This document shows, piece by piece, positions 10,600-22,169 of a stretch of 64,000 bases of DNA (its first letter is position 1; each line of letters begins with the position of its first letter). The translations under genes were made by a program, and so were the position numbers. This stretch comes from Triatoma infestans (taxonomy: Eukaryota; Arthropoda; Insecta; Hemiptera; Reduviidae). The DNA is taken from the NCBI GenBank assembly GCA_011037195.1, contig JAAEAF010000236.1, forward strand, positions 186,001-250,000, in the 5' to 3' direction. The notes below the pieces were generated by a model that was not told the origin of the DNA, made no database searches, and saw only the letters and a program-made list of their open reading frames with translations.

Positions 10600-12145
10600 A
10601 AACAGTAAAAATAGATAAAGTCCAAAGAAATTTAAGCTTAGATAAATAATAATTGGAAATATACATTATGAAATTGCACAACGTTAATAAATTGTATATT
10701 TTTTTTATGACATACAAAAAATAAAAACGGGACACATCTGTCTACTAAAAATAGTCGTAAATACATATTTATTTATATTACCTCACGATCAAAGTAAACA
10801 TTGTTAATATAATCATTTATCTTGTCAGAGTTATTTTGATTTTTTTCTATTTACTGTTTTTTTTTTCTTTCCTTTTAGATATTTCATCACGTTTTTCACA
10901 TTTTCAATTTGTTTAAATCATTCTTCGTAACTATCAATTATTGTAGATTCTACAAAATAAATAACTAAAATTAAGGAAGTAATGGGTTTTAAATTATATC
11001 ATTCAATTAATGAAATTTATATAGAAAGTGCTAAGAGAATCGACTTTAGAAATTAAGTGGAAGAAAGGTGAGAAATGTTACAATAATAAAATTAATAGTT
11101 TTTTTAACAATCAATTTTAATTGTAATTAATGATTACAAAATTACAAAACATTTACATATTAACATTAAATATTACAAATCAGAACAATATTTGTTATTA
11201 TAGGCTTTACAATTTATTTATACATCTTTCTATAGTATTTTATAATTCATTCATTGAAAACATATTAATCATTATGTTGTCTGAAATTTGGGGGCGTTTA
11301 GACATCCGAAGTGTCATTAATACATTTTAAACTATATTCAAACAATGGGAAAAATTAAAGAAATGGGGAAAAATTCATGATGATGAGTTCAGCTAACTGG
11401 AAAATTGAAATTATAAAAAAGTAAGCAAATAAATAGTTTAAAAAAAGAAGATAATATCAAAGCTTGATGTTATCAATAGATTATCTGAAGATGATAGGAT
11501 GCGTTTTGAAGTGCAGTAATTGCAGCCAGCAGTTGGGTTATGAAAATATTTATGCCTTGTGGTTCTTATGGTGAATGAGATGTGTGAAGAAGAAGTGTAA
11601 AGTAAGAAGTGTTAATGGTGTATCACAGGCTGGTTGAAGGTCCAGAAGGGAATTTGGCGTTTATCGGAAATTGGTAATGAGCAAAAGATGGAAATTTTAG
11701 GTAGAGGAAGAAACCATACAATGCAACTGACCAAAAGACAATTGTGATAGCGGTGGAGTTGAAAAATAAAACAGGGAAGGCAAGGATAAGACCGCTCCAT
11801 CTATGAATGGCCAATAGAACTAGATTTACTTAATTCACCTGTACATTTTTTGTTGTAAGAATTACACAGTTCACAGTGAAATACAGTTCACTCATTCATC
11901 AGCGTTTTTCACAGTCTATTTTCGTTAACTAAATCAATTCCACTTCGTCCGACGTGACACTTCTAAAATTTATTTTGCTTTTGTCTATCTTTGAAGTAGA
12001 CAGGCGTAAATCTCTTTTAGAAATCTCTCTTCTGCTTGTTCTCACTTTCCTAGCCGGACGGACAGTTTCTTCCCCTTTCCTGTTTCCTTTTCATCACTAC
12101 AGCATTCCAGTGCCCTCATTGAAAAGGGTTGGGTAAATAAACAGG
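10600..12145. other. AT-rich DNA, no gene seen
   Basis: Nothing was recognised. Short open frames here have the composition expected by chance in AT-rich DNA. Confidence 0.5.
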
Positions 12146-12150
12146 AGCGG

Positions 12151-12330
12151 GTGTTGGTATAGAGGTACGAGCATGGACTTGTGTCTGGGAAGTCCTCGCC
12201 GCGAATTTATATTCATTTTGAAAATGTTAATAGTAAAGTAGGTGTTACGCCCCCGTCCACGACACCCAATTCGACAGCTGGACGTTACGCCTGCCTGAAA
12301 AAAGAGGCACTACTTTACTTTGCTAGAAGA
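12151..12330 (+). mobile_element. SINE2-type short repeat, copy 1
   Basis: It shares with 32645-32850 the order 'ctgggaagtcctcg', 'gcgaatttatattcattttg', a block ending 'cgtccacgacacccaa', 'gctggacgttacgcc' and a tail rich in 'tactttactt'. The other copy preserves a Pol III B-box-like 'cagttcgagtcccgcg', which points to a tRNA-derived SINE. In this copy the B box is decayed. Confidence 0.5.
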
Positions 12331-12389
12331 GTATATTTCTCATCTAGCAAAAATCGTTATATATTTCCTTTGTAGTCCCTACAGGGACT

Positions 12390-12870
12390 TACGCCCTGAG
12401 AATATTCCGCTCTTTGCGATCGCTTGTCTTTCTTCTCCAGTGTTTAACCACCAAATCTCAACCATGGCCTTCCTTGCGGTTTCCGTCTATCTGGATGGCC
12501 TTCCCAATCCCGACTCGCTCTTCATCCATAATGTGGAGATGCCCTAGCCATCATAATCTGGAGCTTTTCATATTTTCTGATTCGGTACTCGCCTTTCTCT
12601 GCCATAGGGCCGAAGATGCTATCGAAGAAATTTCATTTCCGAGCAAATTCAGATGGAATTCACTGCTACTGTGAGGGTCCAAGTTTCAGCACCGTGCATA
12701 TCTACAAGCCTAATCACTGTTCTGTAAATAGTGATTTTTGCCTTTCTAGACAAATTTCTACTCTTCAGCAATGGCCGCAAAACTGCAAAATATCTATTTC
12801 CTGCCGCAAGGCTATTCTGAATGATTGTTACCTTCTGAATCGATATTCTTTCGAAACATATCTATATTAA
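12390..12870 (-). pseudogene. RTE-like LINE, decayed 3' end of the RT ORF
   Basis: Read on the minus strand, broken frames include 'HGAETWTLT', a short 'EMKFLR' block, and 'RRVPNQKI' or, in another frame, 'EYRIRKYEKLQ'. This is the order found in the C-terminal part of RTE/LINE reverse transcriptases common in insects (YGxETWTL, then the LRxIFGP and YRIRxNxEL blocks). A better-preserved relative is at 35208-35687. Multiple stop codons show it is dead. Confidence 0.5.
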
Positions 12871-12899
12871 ATACACTTCTTCTTCTTCTGCTTCTTTAC

Positions 12900-13555
12900 C
12901 TATCTCCTTTGAGCCGTGAGGCATGGAGAAAATTAAATACACAAATAACTTAGAATAACTTTTTCTTAGTCCAAAAAAATTTTTGCATTAAATAATATTT
13001 TTTAAGTTTGAGCGCTATTAACGTATTATTATCATATGAAATGTATAACATATAAAATGATATATCTGTCATTCTCAGATAAATAATAAAAATTGACGTA
13101 CAATCTAAGTTTCTTCCTCATTCTAAACTTGAAAGAGTGTGCACATATTTGAGTGAGTGTATATATAGGAGCGTGCTAGCGTGTGAAAAAAACGAGAGCT
13201 AAAACGAATGTTTTGTGTGTGTGTGTCATATGTGGTGCACACAGGTTGGTGTGATATCACAAGGGATTTAGTAGAGATCCCATCTAGAGGCTGCACTGAT
13301 CCCTAACCGCTACCTTCTATTACTCAACTTTTCATATTCCCTTCCCATCTACGTGGATAACAGGCTTACCACAGCCACAATATATATTTCTTTTTTTTCA
13401 CAACATAAATACTACCTGACACATTTCAACCTTCCCAGATACGTATATAATTTTTTTTTTTTTTTTGGACACCAATTTTTTTTTGTTTTCTTTCTCTCAA
13501 TGTTGTAAGAGAAATTATTGGAGCGTAATTGTTTGGGTGTCACCACCTAATGTGT
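12900..13555. other. No gene recognised
   Basis: AT-rich DNA with a short GT run near 13214-13225 and T-rich runs. Nothing else is supportable. Confidence 0.4.
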
Positions 13556-13559
13556 TAAT

Positions 13560-14115
13560 ATTTCGATCAAAAATCCATGAACCGGAAGTGCAATTATACT
13601 GAAGTTTTTTTTTCAGTTCTATGCGTTTCTCAAAAATAAATGTAGGAGGCGCGACGTTAGTTGAACAGTCAGAGTCGTGGACCGCCAAGTGTAGCTGTAT
13701 TTTATGGTACTGGGTTCGATTCCTGTCTTAAAAGTGATAAATCTGTGTATTCATAGTTAGTGTATTCATAGTTATCGATAAAATTGTACAAAAACTGAAA
13801 TAACTTCAGTAAAAAAAAAAAAAAACGCACTTCCCATCAACTGATTTCCTTCAAACTCAGAATTTGGACAACATATTTAATTCTGATTAATCTTATTTTA
13901 GATGATAGAATTTATTGTATAATAAACCATTTCTGGAGAAAACTTTCAATAAAAAAGTTGTATATATCTAGACGATCTGCAAGCTTTAAAGCAAATTGTT
14001 GAAACCGTTTTTGAGAAAATCTTAGAACACTGGAAAAAAAAAAAACTGTTCAGCAAAAACGCACTTCCGGTCATCTGATTTTCTTAAAACTCAAAATATT
14101 GGCAACATACGAGTA
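13560..14115. repeat. Family A-like debris, two partial blocks
   Basis: Two partly repeated blocks carry 'aaaacgcacttcc', a 'ctgatttccttcaaactcag' or 'ctgattttcttaaaactcaa' segment, and 'ggacaacata' or 'ggcaacata' (starting near 13824 and 14056). A related segment lies next to the family A copy at 33107-33145. No coding sequence was recognised. Confidence 0.4.
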
Positions 14116-14119
14116 TTTA

Positions 14120-15140
14120 AAGTAAAAATATTTGGTACAATTTTTGAAATATCAAAGTTTGTTTCGAAATCACTCTTATTTCTGCAGATTAAATAAAATA
14201 ATTTATCGTACATTATTTGGAATCCTTGAAAATATTAATTATGACAAAAATTTGGAATATTTTATTTCTGTCTGGTATATTATCCAAGACAAATGGATGG
14301 TGCATATAAACTGTGACACAGTGTATATAATATACGTACATAATACAGAGTATGTGGCTAATACAAAATACAACTAAAAATTTTAGAATAATTTTGCGCC
14401 ATTTCTTTGTTGTAAAAGTTATGTTCACAGATACTGGTGCAATGAAAGAATAAAAACCATGCTTATTTTCTTTTCTTGCATTTTCATTCTAGACTACGGA
14501 ATATTGTAGTGGCGAGGGGGAGGAGTGGCAGTGGGATAAAAAAGGCAAGCATATATCAAAAAAATCGCTTTATGACCCGTGAAGAAAAACCAACAAAAAG
14601 AAAGAAAGAAAGTGAAAAATAGAAAGAGCTAGAAAATGCGAGCGAGCAGACAAGGGTGGAGGTAGGGGTACACTTCATTTCATTGCAATTCCTGCAGCGT
14701 ACTGAGATGTTCATTTCCTCCTTCTGCGCTGGTGTGTAACCAAGTCCCTCCGGCAGCTCCCCTCTATTGGGACTTTTTCATACAAACATACACACACACA
14801 TACATAAACATACCATCTACATCCGAATAGGCGCCTCTCGGTTCTATTGTAATGCTTGATGAAGTCTTGGAGAAATTTCGCCTTTTTTTTACTTCTTTTT
14901 TTTTTAAGTTATGTGAAAGTGTAAAATAATTTCACATGACTTGTATTTCCATTTTCATTTGTTACTGATAAATCTTTTTTAAATTTTAAAATCAACAAGT
15001 CAAGAAAAACGAAAATTCATTTGTCTTCTATTTCTGTAAATGGATTTTTCGTCAGAAATAACAACTTTCGTCCTGCCAATTACACAGGAGATGCATACAC
15101 ATGCTTTTCCTGCCAATTACACCTTACGACCAAAGAAATA
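14120..15140. other. No gene recognised
   Basis: AT-rich sequence with short chance open frames on both strands. Nothing can be named. Confidence 0.4.
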
Positions 15141-15143
15141 CAT

Positions 15144-15169
15144 CTCGAACTGGCGGAGGCCAGTTCGAG
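15144..15169. repeat. Perfect 10-bp inverted repeat, 6-nt loop
   Basis: CTCGAACTGG and CCAGTTCGAG are separated by CGGAGG. This would form a stable hairpin. The surroundings are AT-rich and give no hint of function. Confidence 0.8.
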
Positions 15170-15174
15170 CAAGA

Positions 15175-16345
15175 TCTGTAATTAATGAGGAGTAAAATTT
15201 ATAATAAAATAGTACTTTTCTTCTTATTCAATCAAAAAACCGTTATAATAATATTTTGAAATTTCTTATACGAATCATGTTTTCATTCATAACTTGTAAA
15301 ATATCGCTCAAAGAAAAAAACCGTTCAAGTAAATTTTTCTTACAAAAAATAGAGGAATCTATTTCTTAAATAAAAACCACACCTCCCTATTTGAAAAAAT
15401 GAAGTTGGTGCCTGTATCTCGCTTCTCGAAGCACCAAAACAAATTTGCAAATTAAATTTGGATTTCTAACAAAAAACTACGGGGGACACGTATTTTTTTA
15501 GTTTTTTCTAGCTATCTTAGTTTCCGAGAAAAAGTCGTTATCCATATACCTTGCGACATCCTATATATATATCACAGCATTTTTCTTTCTGTTTACAAAT
15601 ATAACATCGTGCCAAATTTCCAAAATTGTGTTTTCATCGGAAATATAAGCTTTGACGATTCCTGAATACGACAAGAAAGTAAAGGTGACACTTCGGATTT
15701 ACCAATATGAGCAGCAAACGCTTATTGCAACTGGATTTATTCCCACATCAAATATTATATTTGTTCTACAACAGTTAAAACTATTGAAAACATAATATAA
15801 AAAGGTGGTAAAACATGTACTTAGAGAACATAGTCCATAGAAATGGGAAAGGTTAACTTCAGAAAGATTGTAGTACACTATGTTAAAGTTAATCAAAATT
15901 ATAATAGGTTTTTTGATATTTAATTTCATGTTAAATTGATTTTTATAATGTTGAAACAATTCTTAACATTGTAAAACAATATATATTTCAGAATTTCATC
16001 AATAATTTACAAGGTGGCGACATTTTTTTTTTTTAATCTCTAGAGATTAAAAGTACAACTTCGGCCATTATTTTTTAAGCAATAGTTTCCCGCATTAATC
16101 AGAAGAACAATGTAAAAAAAAAGAATGACCTTATTTATATAAAACTAGCTGTACCCGGTCCGCTTTGCTGGCCCCTAATACATATTTGAAAGTAAAAACG
16201 TTAATTTATTTTATTAAAAATATTTATTGAAATGGAAAATAATAAGAGTGAATTGAAAAACAATTTTTTTTTTAATAAAAAATTTTAATGAAATATAAAT
16301 TACAAAAAAAATGCAAATATTTTGATTGTAATGCTTTTCGAATGA
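15175..16345. other. AT-rich DNA, no gene seen
   Basis: Nothing was recognised except 'caaggtggcgacattttttt' and similar low-complexity sequence. Confidence 0.4.
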
Positions 16346-16402
16346 AAAAATTACTTGTACTATCAGAGACAATTTCCGTGGTAGCCTGCTTCATTTTGTG
16401 GT

Positions 16403-16440
16403 CATCAACCGGTTTCGCGCGTTCGCCCATCTTTAGGATG
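16403..16440 (-). ncRNA. Hammerhead-like motif, inactive-looking (16.4 kb, left arm)
   Basis: Same 38-nt layout as the intact copies, but the core CTGAAGA reads CTAAAGA, stem II has a mismatch (GGGC against GCGC) and the cleavage triplet reads GTT. The core G change would be expected to abolish cleavage. Confidence 0.5.
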
Positions 16441-16544
16441 CGTTTGTTAGACAGTATGATAACACAGACTTGCACAGAGCAAATTCAGTATATAAATTGA
16501 ATTTGCTCTGTTGAAGTCTGTGTTATCACACTGTCTGACAAACG

Positions 16545-16582
16545 CATCCTGAAGATGGGCGAACGCCCGAAACCGGGCGATG
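16545..16582 (+). ncRNA. Hammerhead-like motif, inactive-looking (16.5 kb, right arm)
   Basis: CATC, CTGAAGA, GGGC-GAAC-GCCC and GAAA are intact, but the GGTC before the predicted cleavage point reads GGGC. This removes the U of the NUH triplet. Confidence 0.5.
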
Positions 16583-16974
16583 ACCACAAAATGAAGCAGG
16601 CTGCCACGGAAAATGTCTCTGATGCTTTCCAGCACTGCGGAACCAACCACCACAACAACATTATCCATACTAGAAACTTTCAAGTCACGGTGGTTTTGGC
16701 TTTTTATCTATTTCCCCCTACAAATATTCAACAGCATTCATTCATTTCTTTTCTGCTTTTAGTGTTTTCCTCCACAGGAAAATAGTATTATTTTTTGACA
16801 GTAATTTCCAACAGCTTTTCAGTGCATCGTAAGCTGGCTTAAAATATCAGACAGCCGCTGCTGTATGCCGGATGCTTTCATTTTAAATAACGTGACTATA
16901 TCTCAAAAAGATTGTGGTAAAGCATAAAAGTAACCATATTCTAAGCAAAAACCTTATCGCAAACGCAGAAGATA

Positions 16975-17120
16975 TACAAAAACTTTAGGCATGCCTTGAG
17001 TTCGTCAGCAGATATTGAACATGGAATAACTGGTAATGTTTGGCGGAAATCACCAGATAATAAAATAAGTAAACCGCCAAAAGGCTGAGTAGATGCTCTC
17101 TCGCCTTGTAATGTTCGATG
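16975..17120 (-). pseudogene. Helitron Pif1-like helicase relic
   Basis: On the minus strand a frame reads 'PFGGLLILLSGDFRQTLPVI' followed by 'SADELKACLK'. This is the Walker B region and following block of the Helitron Rep/helicase protein, where FGG...GGDFRQ.LPV is diagnostic of Pif1-family helicases in Helitrons. The upstream 'HRTLQGERASTQ' fits the usual D.TLRD...... segment, but nothing convincing continues on either side. No Rep domain, 5'-TC or CTRR hairpin end could be identified. It is a short fossil fragment. Confidence 0.65.
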
Positions 17121-17129
17121 GAGTGGGCA

Positions 17130-18165
17130 GTTGAGAACTAAACACGTACATGGAATATTAGAAACTGAAATGTCAATAAAAACTATATACATACGAACAG
17201 TATTGGAAATATATGCGAAAAACCGATTTTTCCTATCTTTTGAAAAGCGCCACCTATCGAAAATTTTGTGTACTAAAAACAATCTATATCTCAGCCTCAA
17301 CAACTTATATAAATTTCACAACATTTGAATCATTATTTCTCGAGATTTGCCATTACGTACAATGGACATGCATTTTTATATATATAGATGTAATAGCCCT
17401 TTTGAGATCACAAAAGAGTCCGTCGAATAGTTTCGGTCTTCACAATTGCAATTTCATGGAATGTTTTTAAGTTTTGCACAATTTTCTCGAATGATTATTT
17501 ATAAATTTAAAATGGCAATGGTACATTTATAAACCTACCGATTTTATTTAAAAATTTTGTCGGAAATGTTTTTTTTTATGGACAATCTGGTGAATGTAAG
17601 ACGTTAGATTTGACTCTTGAACTGCCACAAAATGTTTTGTTCGAAATTGACAGAGATGCTACCTAGCGGTCTACAAAGCAGTCGCATAAAAATTAACATA
17701 TTTAATGAAAGTGCCCCACCTCCCACAACAATCTATATTTATTCATAATATTAAGGCCAACAATACGTTTCGGAAAAATTCAAGTTTTGAAGAATTGTTA
17801 GATACAAAATTGCAACCATTAAACAGAGGAATAAAGTAATAAAGGCGCCATTTCAAGAAGCAATAGAGGCATCAAGGAACTGCTGGTTGACAAATCTGTT
17901 TAACAAGCAAAAATCTGAGTTTGCTGTGGTAGCTGATTGCCAGGAATACAGGCGGTAATAAACTAGCCGAACGGGTCTTTTATATGAAATAAATCTTTCT
18001 GCGGACAGTAAAAAAAAAGTCTCAGATTTCGAACTACTTCGTATCACGCAATGTTCCCCATCTTTGTCGAATAATCCTTTTACGGTTCTGCAACAGTGTC
18101 ACTGATTCCTATAAGATTCACAGGAGTCAAGAAGATGTAGTTGTTGTGGGGAACTATTTGAGTAT
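17130..18165. other. No gene recognised
   Basis: Non-coding to the eye. A plus-strand stretch near 17843-17960 is open for about 40 codons ('APFQEAIEASRNCWLTNLFN') but was not recognised. Confidence 0.35.
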
Positions 18166-18170
18166 ACGTA

Positions 18171-18295
18171 TAGCTCGGCAACTTAGTTGTGTAACCTGTG
18201 GGCGGAGTTAAATGACGTCCCAGCTACTAGAAAACTTTGACAATGGGTGAAGCTTAACAGTCGTTTAGATGTGTAAGAACTAAGTCGCCGAGCTA
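18171..18295. mobile_element. MITE-like element, 18-bp TIRs and TA duplication
   Basis: The left end reads TAGCTCGGCAACTTAGTT and the right end is its reverse complement with one mismatch (AACTAAGTcGCCGAGCTA). A 125-bp unit bounded by TA on both sides suggests a non-autonomous Tc1/mariner-type MITE. It has no coding capacity. Confidence 0.55.
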
Positions 18296-18299
18296 TAAT

Positions 18300-20300
18300 G
18301 GCCAAACACATATCGGTAACTTCAATATGGAACCATTCACGAAGTAAAGATACGGATTTTTTTTAGTTATAATGTGGCGTGTTAAATACTCGTACTCTAA
18401 TACATTTATACACTGATCCTATCTTTCTACTAGTTCTTTATGCTAGCTCTAGAAAAATTCTCTATCTTGAAGTGTGAGCCACTTTCCCACATTTGTTTCT
18501 ATTACTGCGTTGCCATGAAACTTGACGTAGTGAGTCCTTGAGGAGACCAAACGAAAATAAACACCTGAATCAAAGGTCAAAGCATGCTGTGGAAGTATCC
18601 TTTGTCTTCAATGAGGAAAAAACATTCACGACCTAACCATCAGCAGGAGCAGTATTTGGGAAGTGAAAGGTGATATTTACTATTGAAGCACTACTTTGAC
18701 ACTGCAACCTCAGATTTGTTGTATAGTTCTTCACGTCTTAGGAAAATTAAATTTTTATTAAAAATACAAATCGTCTTTGAACATGATTTATTTACTGTTG
18801 TGGGTCAAACTGGGGTAAAACTAAGTTTGGAAGATAGTTTGGCAGGAGATTTTTCATTTTGATAAAGAACTGTTTACGTTATAAGAAATAATATGTTTAT
18901 ATTTTATGTTCATGATGTTATAACTGTAAGAACGATTAATAAGTATATGATTGTGCGTGTGTGTAAATGTGTATTTTGTAATGTTAGGATATGGTTAGCA
19001 TTAGAGGGTTAGATATCAACACAACTACTCATCCCTTCTCAGTCCACCCAGTAGCTAGCTGAGAGTGAACATTGCTTAGTGCAAAGTGGTCGGAGAGTTT
19101 GGGATGTTTTGCTCTGGATATGAGTCACATCATTCATCCAAAGCTGCCTTCGGCCGGCCTGCCAACGTTGCCTGCTATACGCTCTCTACTATCATCCTTC
19201 TCTTTCACAGTCAACAGCCTCTGTTTGTATGGTGGAGGGGCGGATAATGGACAACCAACAAATAACAACAGCAGCAGTAGATCAGACAGAGAGAGACAGA
19301 CATAGTTTCACTGTACTGATTTAACGTCCTGTACACGCCTTCTTTTCTATTCCAAGGGCTAATGTAATATTTATATATATTTGTCGCTCCGACACTGACA
19401 ACAATAGAATCTATAACCAATTGTGGTAAACTTATCTCTTCTCTGAATTGTTTACTATCGTCATTAAAGTTTCCTATAAAATTTATACATTATAAAGAAT
19501 TGACGCTTATAAATAGATGCATTCGAGCTTGCATAAAGTGGAAAGTGCATGCGGGAAATATTAATCTGCATAATAGTGTTATATTCTACACTGTAGCTCA
19601 AATGGGATTCCCATCATGTTTGCAAAATATAAGCTCGTAATTGTTAGAATCGGAAGTGATATACCAAAAATGCAAGCTGAAGTAGACATAAATTGAGTTA
19701 CTTGGTGTGACCATTGTAATGGATTGGTATGTCTCTCTACCAGTAGCTCTCGCAGGGGCAATCTAGGAAGCATATCTGAGCATTGGAAGAAGGTGTTAAA
19801 AAGAATAGGGGCTAGTCTAGCCGGATCGCTATTCATTCTCATTAAACGTTTTTCGAAAAACCATCAACGTTCAACGACCATCGTTCTCATAGCGTCACTC
19901 TTTCAGTCAGTCTGTCACTCTCTTCTCATGCTACCATCCACTCCCTCTAAATTATACAGTGTAAAGTCATTGCAGTGCTTATAGTTTCTTACAATATAAA
20001 CAGTGTACAATAAGTCTAAGTCATCTCATATTGAGTTTTTCTTTTCTGTCCACACCCTAAAAACACCCACTACACCATTAACCATTCCTAATGCTTCAAA
20101 AATATTTAAACCATTTGAAGTTTTATCACTCTTTGCAAGCTTTACAACCAGTGAAGTCTGTTAGTCAGAATAAATTTTACTTAGTGTTTCAGACTTTTAC
20201 CTTGTTTACGTAAAAGTCAAATTTTCACATTTCTGAGATCTCCTTAAATATCACCATGGCATTCGAAACCAAAATTTAGTTAGAATCCGATAACTGGTAT
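18300..20300. other. No gene recognised
   Basis: AT-rich, with short chance frames. The 87-codon open frame at 19579-19842 (minus) resembles nothing I know and lacks supporting signals. Confidence 0.4.
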
Positions 20301-20309
20301 GAAACTTAC

Positions 20310-20495
20310 CTTAATATTATATTTTGTTTTCCAATTTTTACGGAATTTTCCAAAGAAATTGATTTTAGATACATCTGAAGCATACAAGCCGATACTTCTG
20401 AACTGCAAGAGAGCCAGTTTTTTTCGAGACTTGTTAGGAGCGCTGCTATCTACATAGTCTGCAATGTAGTCACATTCAGTATCACGTATCACCCA
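20310..20495 (-). other. Candidate coding exon, unrecognised
   Basis: An open minus-strand frame of about 60 codons, containing 'DTECDYIADYVDSSAPNKSR' and then 'KLALLQFRSIGLY', ends at AAG followed by GTAAGT, an ideal splice donor. No family is recognised. The left boundary is only the first in-frame codon after a stop, and no convincing acceptor was chosen. It could be a chance frame or part of an old transposon. Confidence 0.25.
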
Positions 20496-20519
20496 CTAAC
20501 CGATATTTATATATGATTT

Positions 20520-21105
20520 TATGGGTAATTATAGGTTAAGTAAAAATTCCTGGTTTGTAAAAAATTTGTTAATTATAATTTTACTCATTCATGTAATATA
20601 AGAAAATCGTGAGAATGTTACGCACCATTTTGTTTTTTTCATTTTCTTCGCCGAGAATTATTTTCTCTTCAAATGTTTAGATTTTTTTTTGAAACCAGGA
20701 GTGTTTAAAGTGAATTAATCTTTCAACAACTGTTTTACAGTAAAATAATAAAAGCATTATCTTGTCTAGTTCGGTCAAAAATTAAAGAAAATTTCAGTGC
20801 TTTATTGATTTAGCTTACCATTAAGAGCAGTATAATACTGCAAGCGTTTCATAAGTCAGCCAATGTTAACGTTTCTTTTATTGAAAAGTTAAATCTCTAA
20901 GCGTATTACAATGTAAACCTGCAATTGACAGGTGGTACACAATGAAAAAGAAAAAAAAATATGATAAAATAAGAAGAAGGAAAAATGAATATAAACGTCA
21001 AACGATAAAAATAAACCAGTTTATTCGTATAACAAGCACACGGTTTGTTTTTTTATCGGATTTAATGCGACTATGAAATCTACTTTGGTTAGATCGGCTT
21101 TGTTT
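20520..21105. other. No gene recognised
   Basis: AT-rich sequence; nothing nameable. Confidence 0.4.
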
Positions 21106-21109
21106 TTTA

Positions 21110-22165
21110 GAAATTAGTTTGTGTGTGTGTATTTGACTGTATGTATGTGAACAGTATAGCTCAAAAACGAAAGATCGCAAAAAATTCAAACTTGATATTT
21201 CCTTTAAGTATCACCATGGGATTCGACAGTAAATTATCTGTCAAAATTCTCTTAACCCTAAGTTTCACTTTACTGAATGTTTTTTTTCCACTTTTTTGCG
21301 ATTTTCTCGAAAATGGCTTGAATGAGTTTCTTTAAAGTTGGAATTTCAATTATACATATAATAATGGATGTGTTGGATGGAGAGAATTGGTTTTGTTTTA
21401 TGAGTTAAGAATAAAACTTGGTTAACCACTGGTTAACTGTTATATTAATAAATAGACACAGACTGCCTGGACTTTACAATGGATAAATGTTTAAGGTTGA
21501 GTGGTATGAGAATGACACGTAGCGATTGGATGTACTGAACTGATTTCAACTGCGTTTAACTGTTTAACTGTCCGTCTCAGTCTGTTTATACAGCTTCTCT
21601 CAGTCTCCCACTCCAGTCCGAAAGAGTGGTTGAGCTTCTCTTGCTCTCTGTGGTTGCTGAGCTTCTCTTGCTGTTAGACATACTAAGGAGCTACAATTTC
21701 ATTTGAAATATTTCTCTGGGAAGGCAGCTTTTAGTCGTGAGGTGGGGTCATGTTTTCTCATTAAGTGCTGTTTGCATCTACTATACAATTCTATCATATA
21801 AATAATACTATTTAGAATTATTTAAATATATTGTCAAAATTCCGATTCAAAAACCGATTTTTTTTTTTCAGTTTTCAGCGTTTTTCTCCACAAAAACACC
21901 GACGGATTTCTTTAAATTTTATACATTAACTATGAAAACGAGGGAAACTTTATTTGAAACCTTTTTCCGAGAAAGTTCATTTAATAAAAGTTTATGGTGA
22001 GAGGGGGGAAATTATGATCTCTTTAAACAAGTCATTTTATTAAATTCAAATTCTCCCATTGATATAAAATTGTAGACAAGTAAAATTTAGTAAAAATTAT
22101 ATTTATCAATTACAATTCTGTAAACTCCAGTAAGAGAAAGTCGTGTGAGCGTTTTTTGAAACCAG
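21110..22165 (+). repeat. Dispersed repeat family A, longest uninterrupted copy
   Basis: Order: GT run; 'gaacagtatagctcaaaaac'; 'cttgatatttcctttaagta'; 'tttgcgattttctcgaaaat'; and later 'gaaatatttctctgggaagg', 'caaaaaccgatttttt', 'cttttttccgagaaagttca', and an end near 'ctccagtaagagaaagtcgt'. About 290 bp in the middle (about 21360-21650) is not shared with the 3.8 kb copy and may be an insertion. It has no coding capacity, and the mechanism of spread is unknown. Confidence 0.55.
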
Positions 22166-22169
22166 ATTT

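Larger units (their letters stand above)
16362..16658 (+). mobile_element. Foldback element with paired hammerhead-like motifs (Penelope-like derivative), copy at 16.4 kb
   Basis: Two arms of about 130 bp in inverted orientation meet near 16490-16502 ('caaattcagtatataaattg' at the loop). The left arm begins at 'atcagagacaatttccgtgg'. The right arm extends about 35 nt further, ending 'ggaaccaaccaccacaacaa'. The flanks (16350-16361 and 16660-16671) match at 8 of 12 positions, all mismatches being transitions, so they may be an eroded 12-bp target duplication. Both ribozyme cores carry disabling changes, consistent with an older insertion. The short open frames on each arm are by-products of the repeat. 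Assignment to Penelope-like elements is inferred from architecture. Confidence 0.7.

Noticed and set aside
13640..13735. tRNA-like sequence with 'gggttcgattcctg'
   Set aside because: Only the B box is convincing; no cloverleaf could be built and no second copy was found.
19579..19842. 87-codon minus-strand frame
   Set aside because: Looks moderately protein-like but has no recognised motif, repeat relationship or splice signals.
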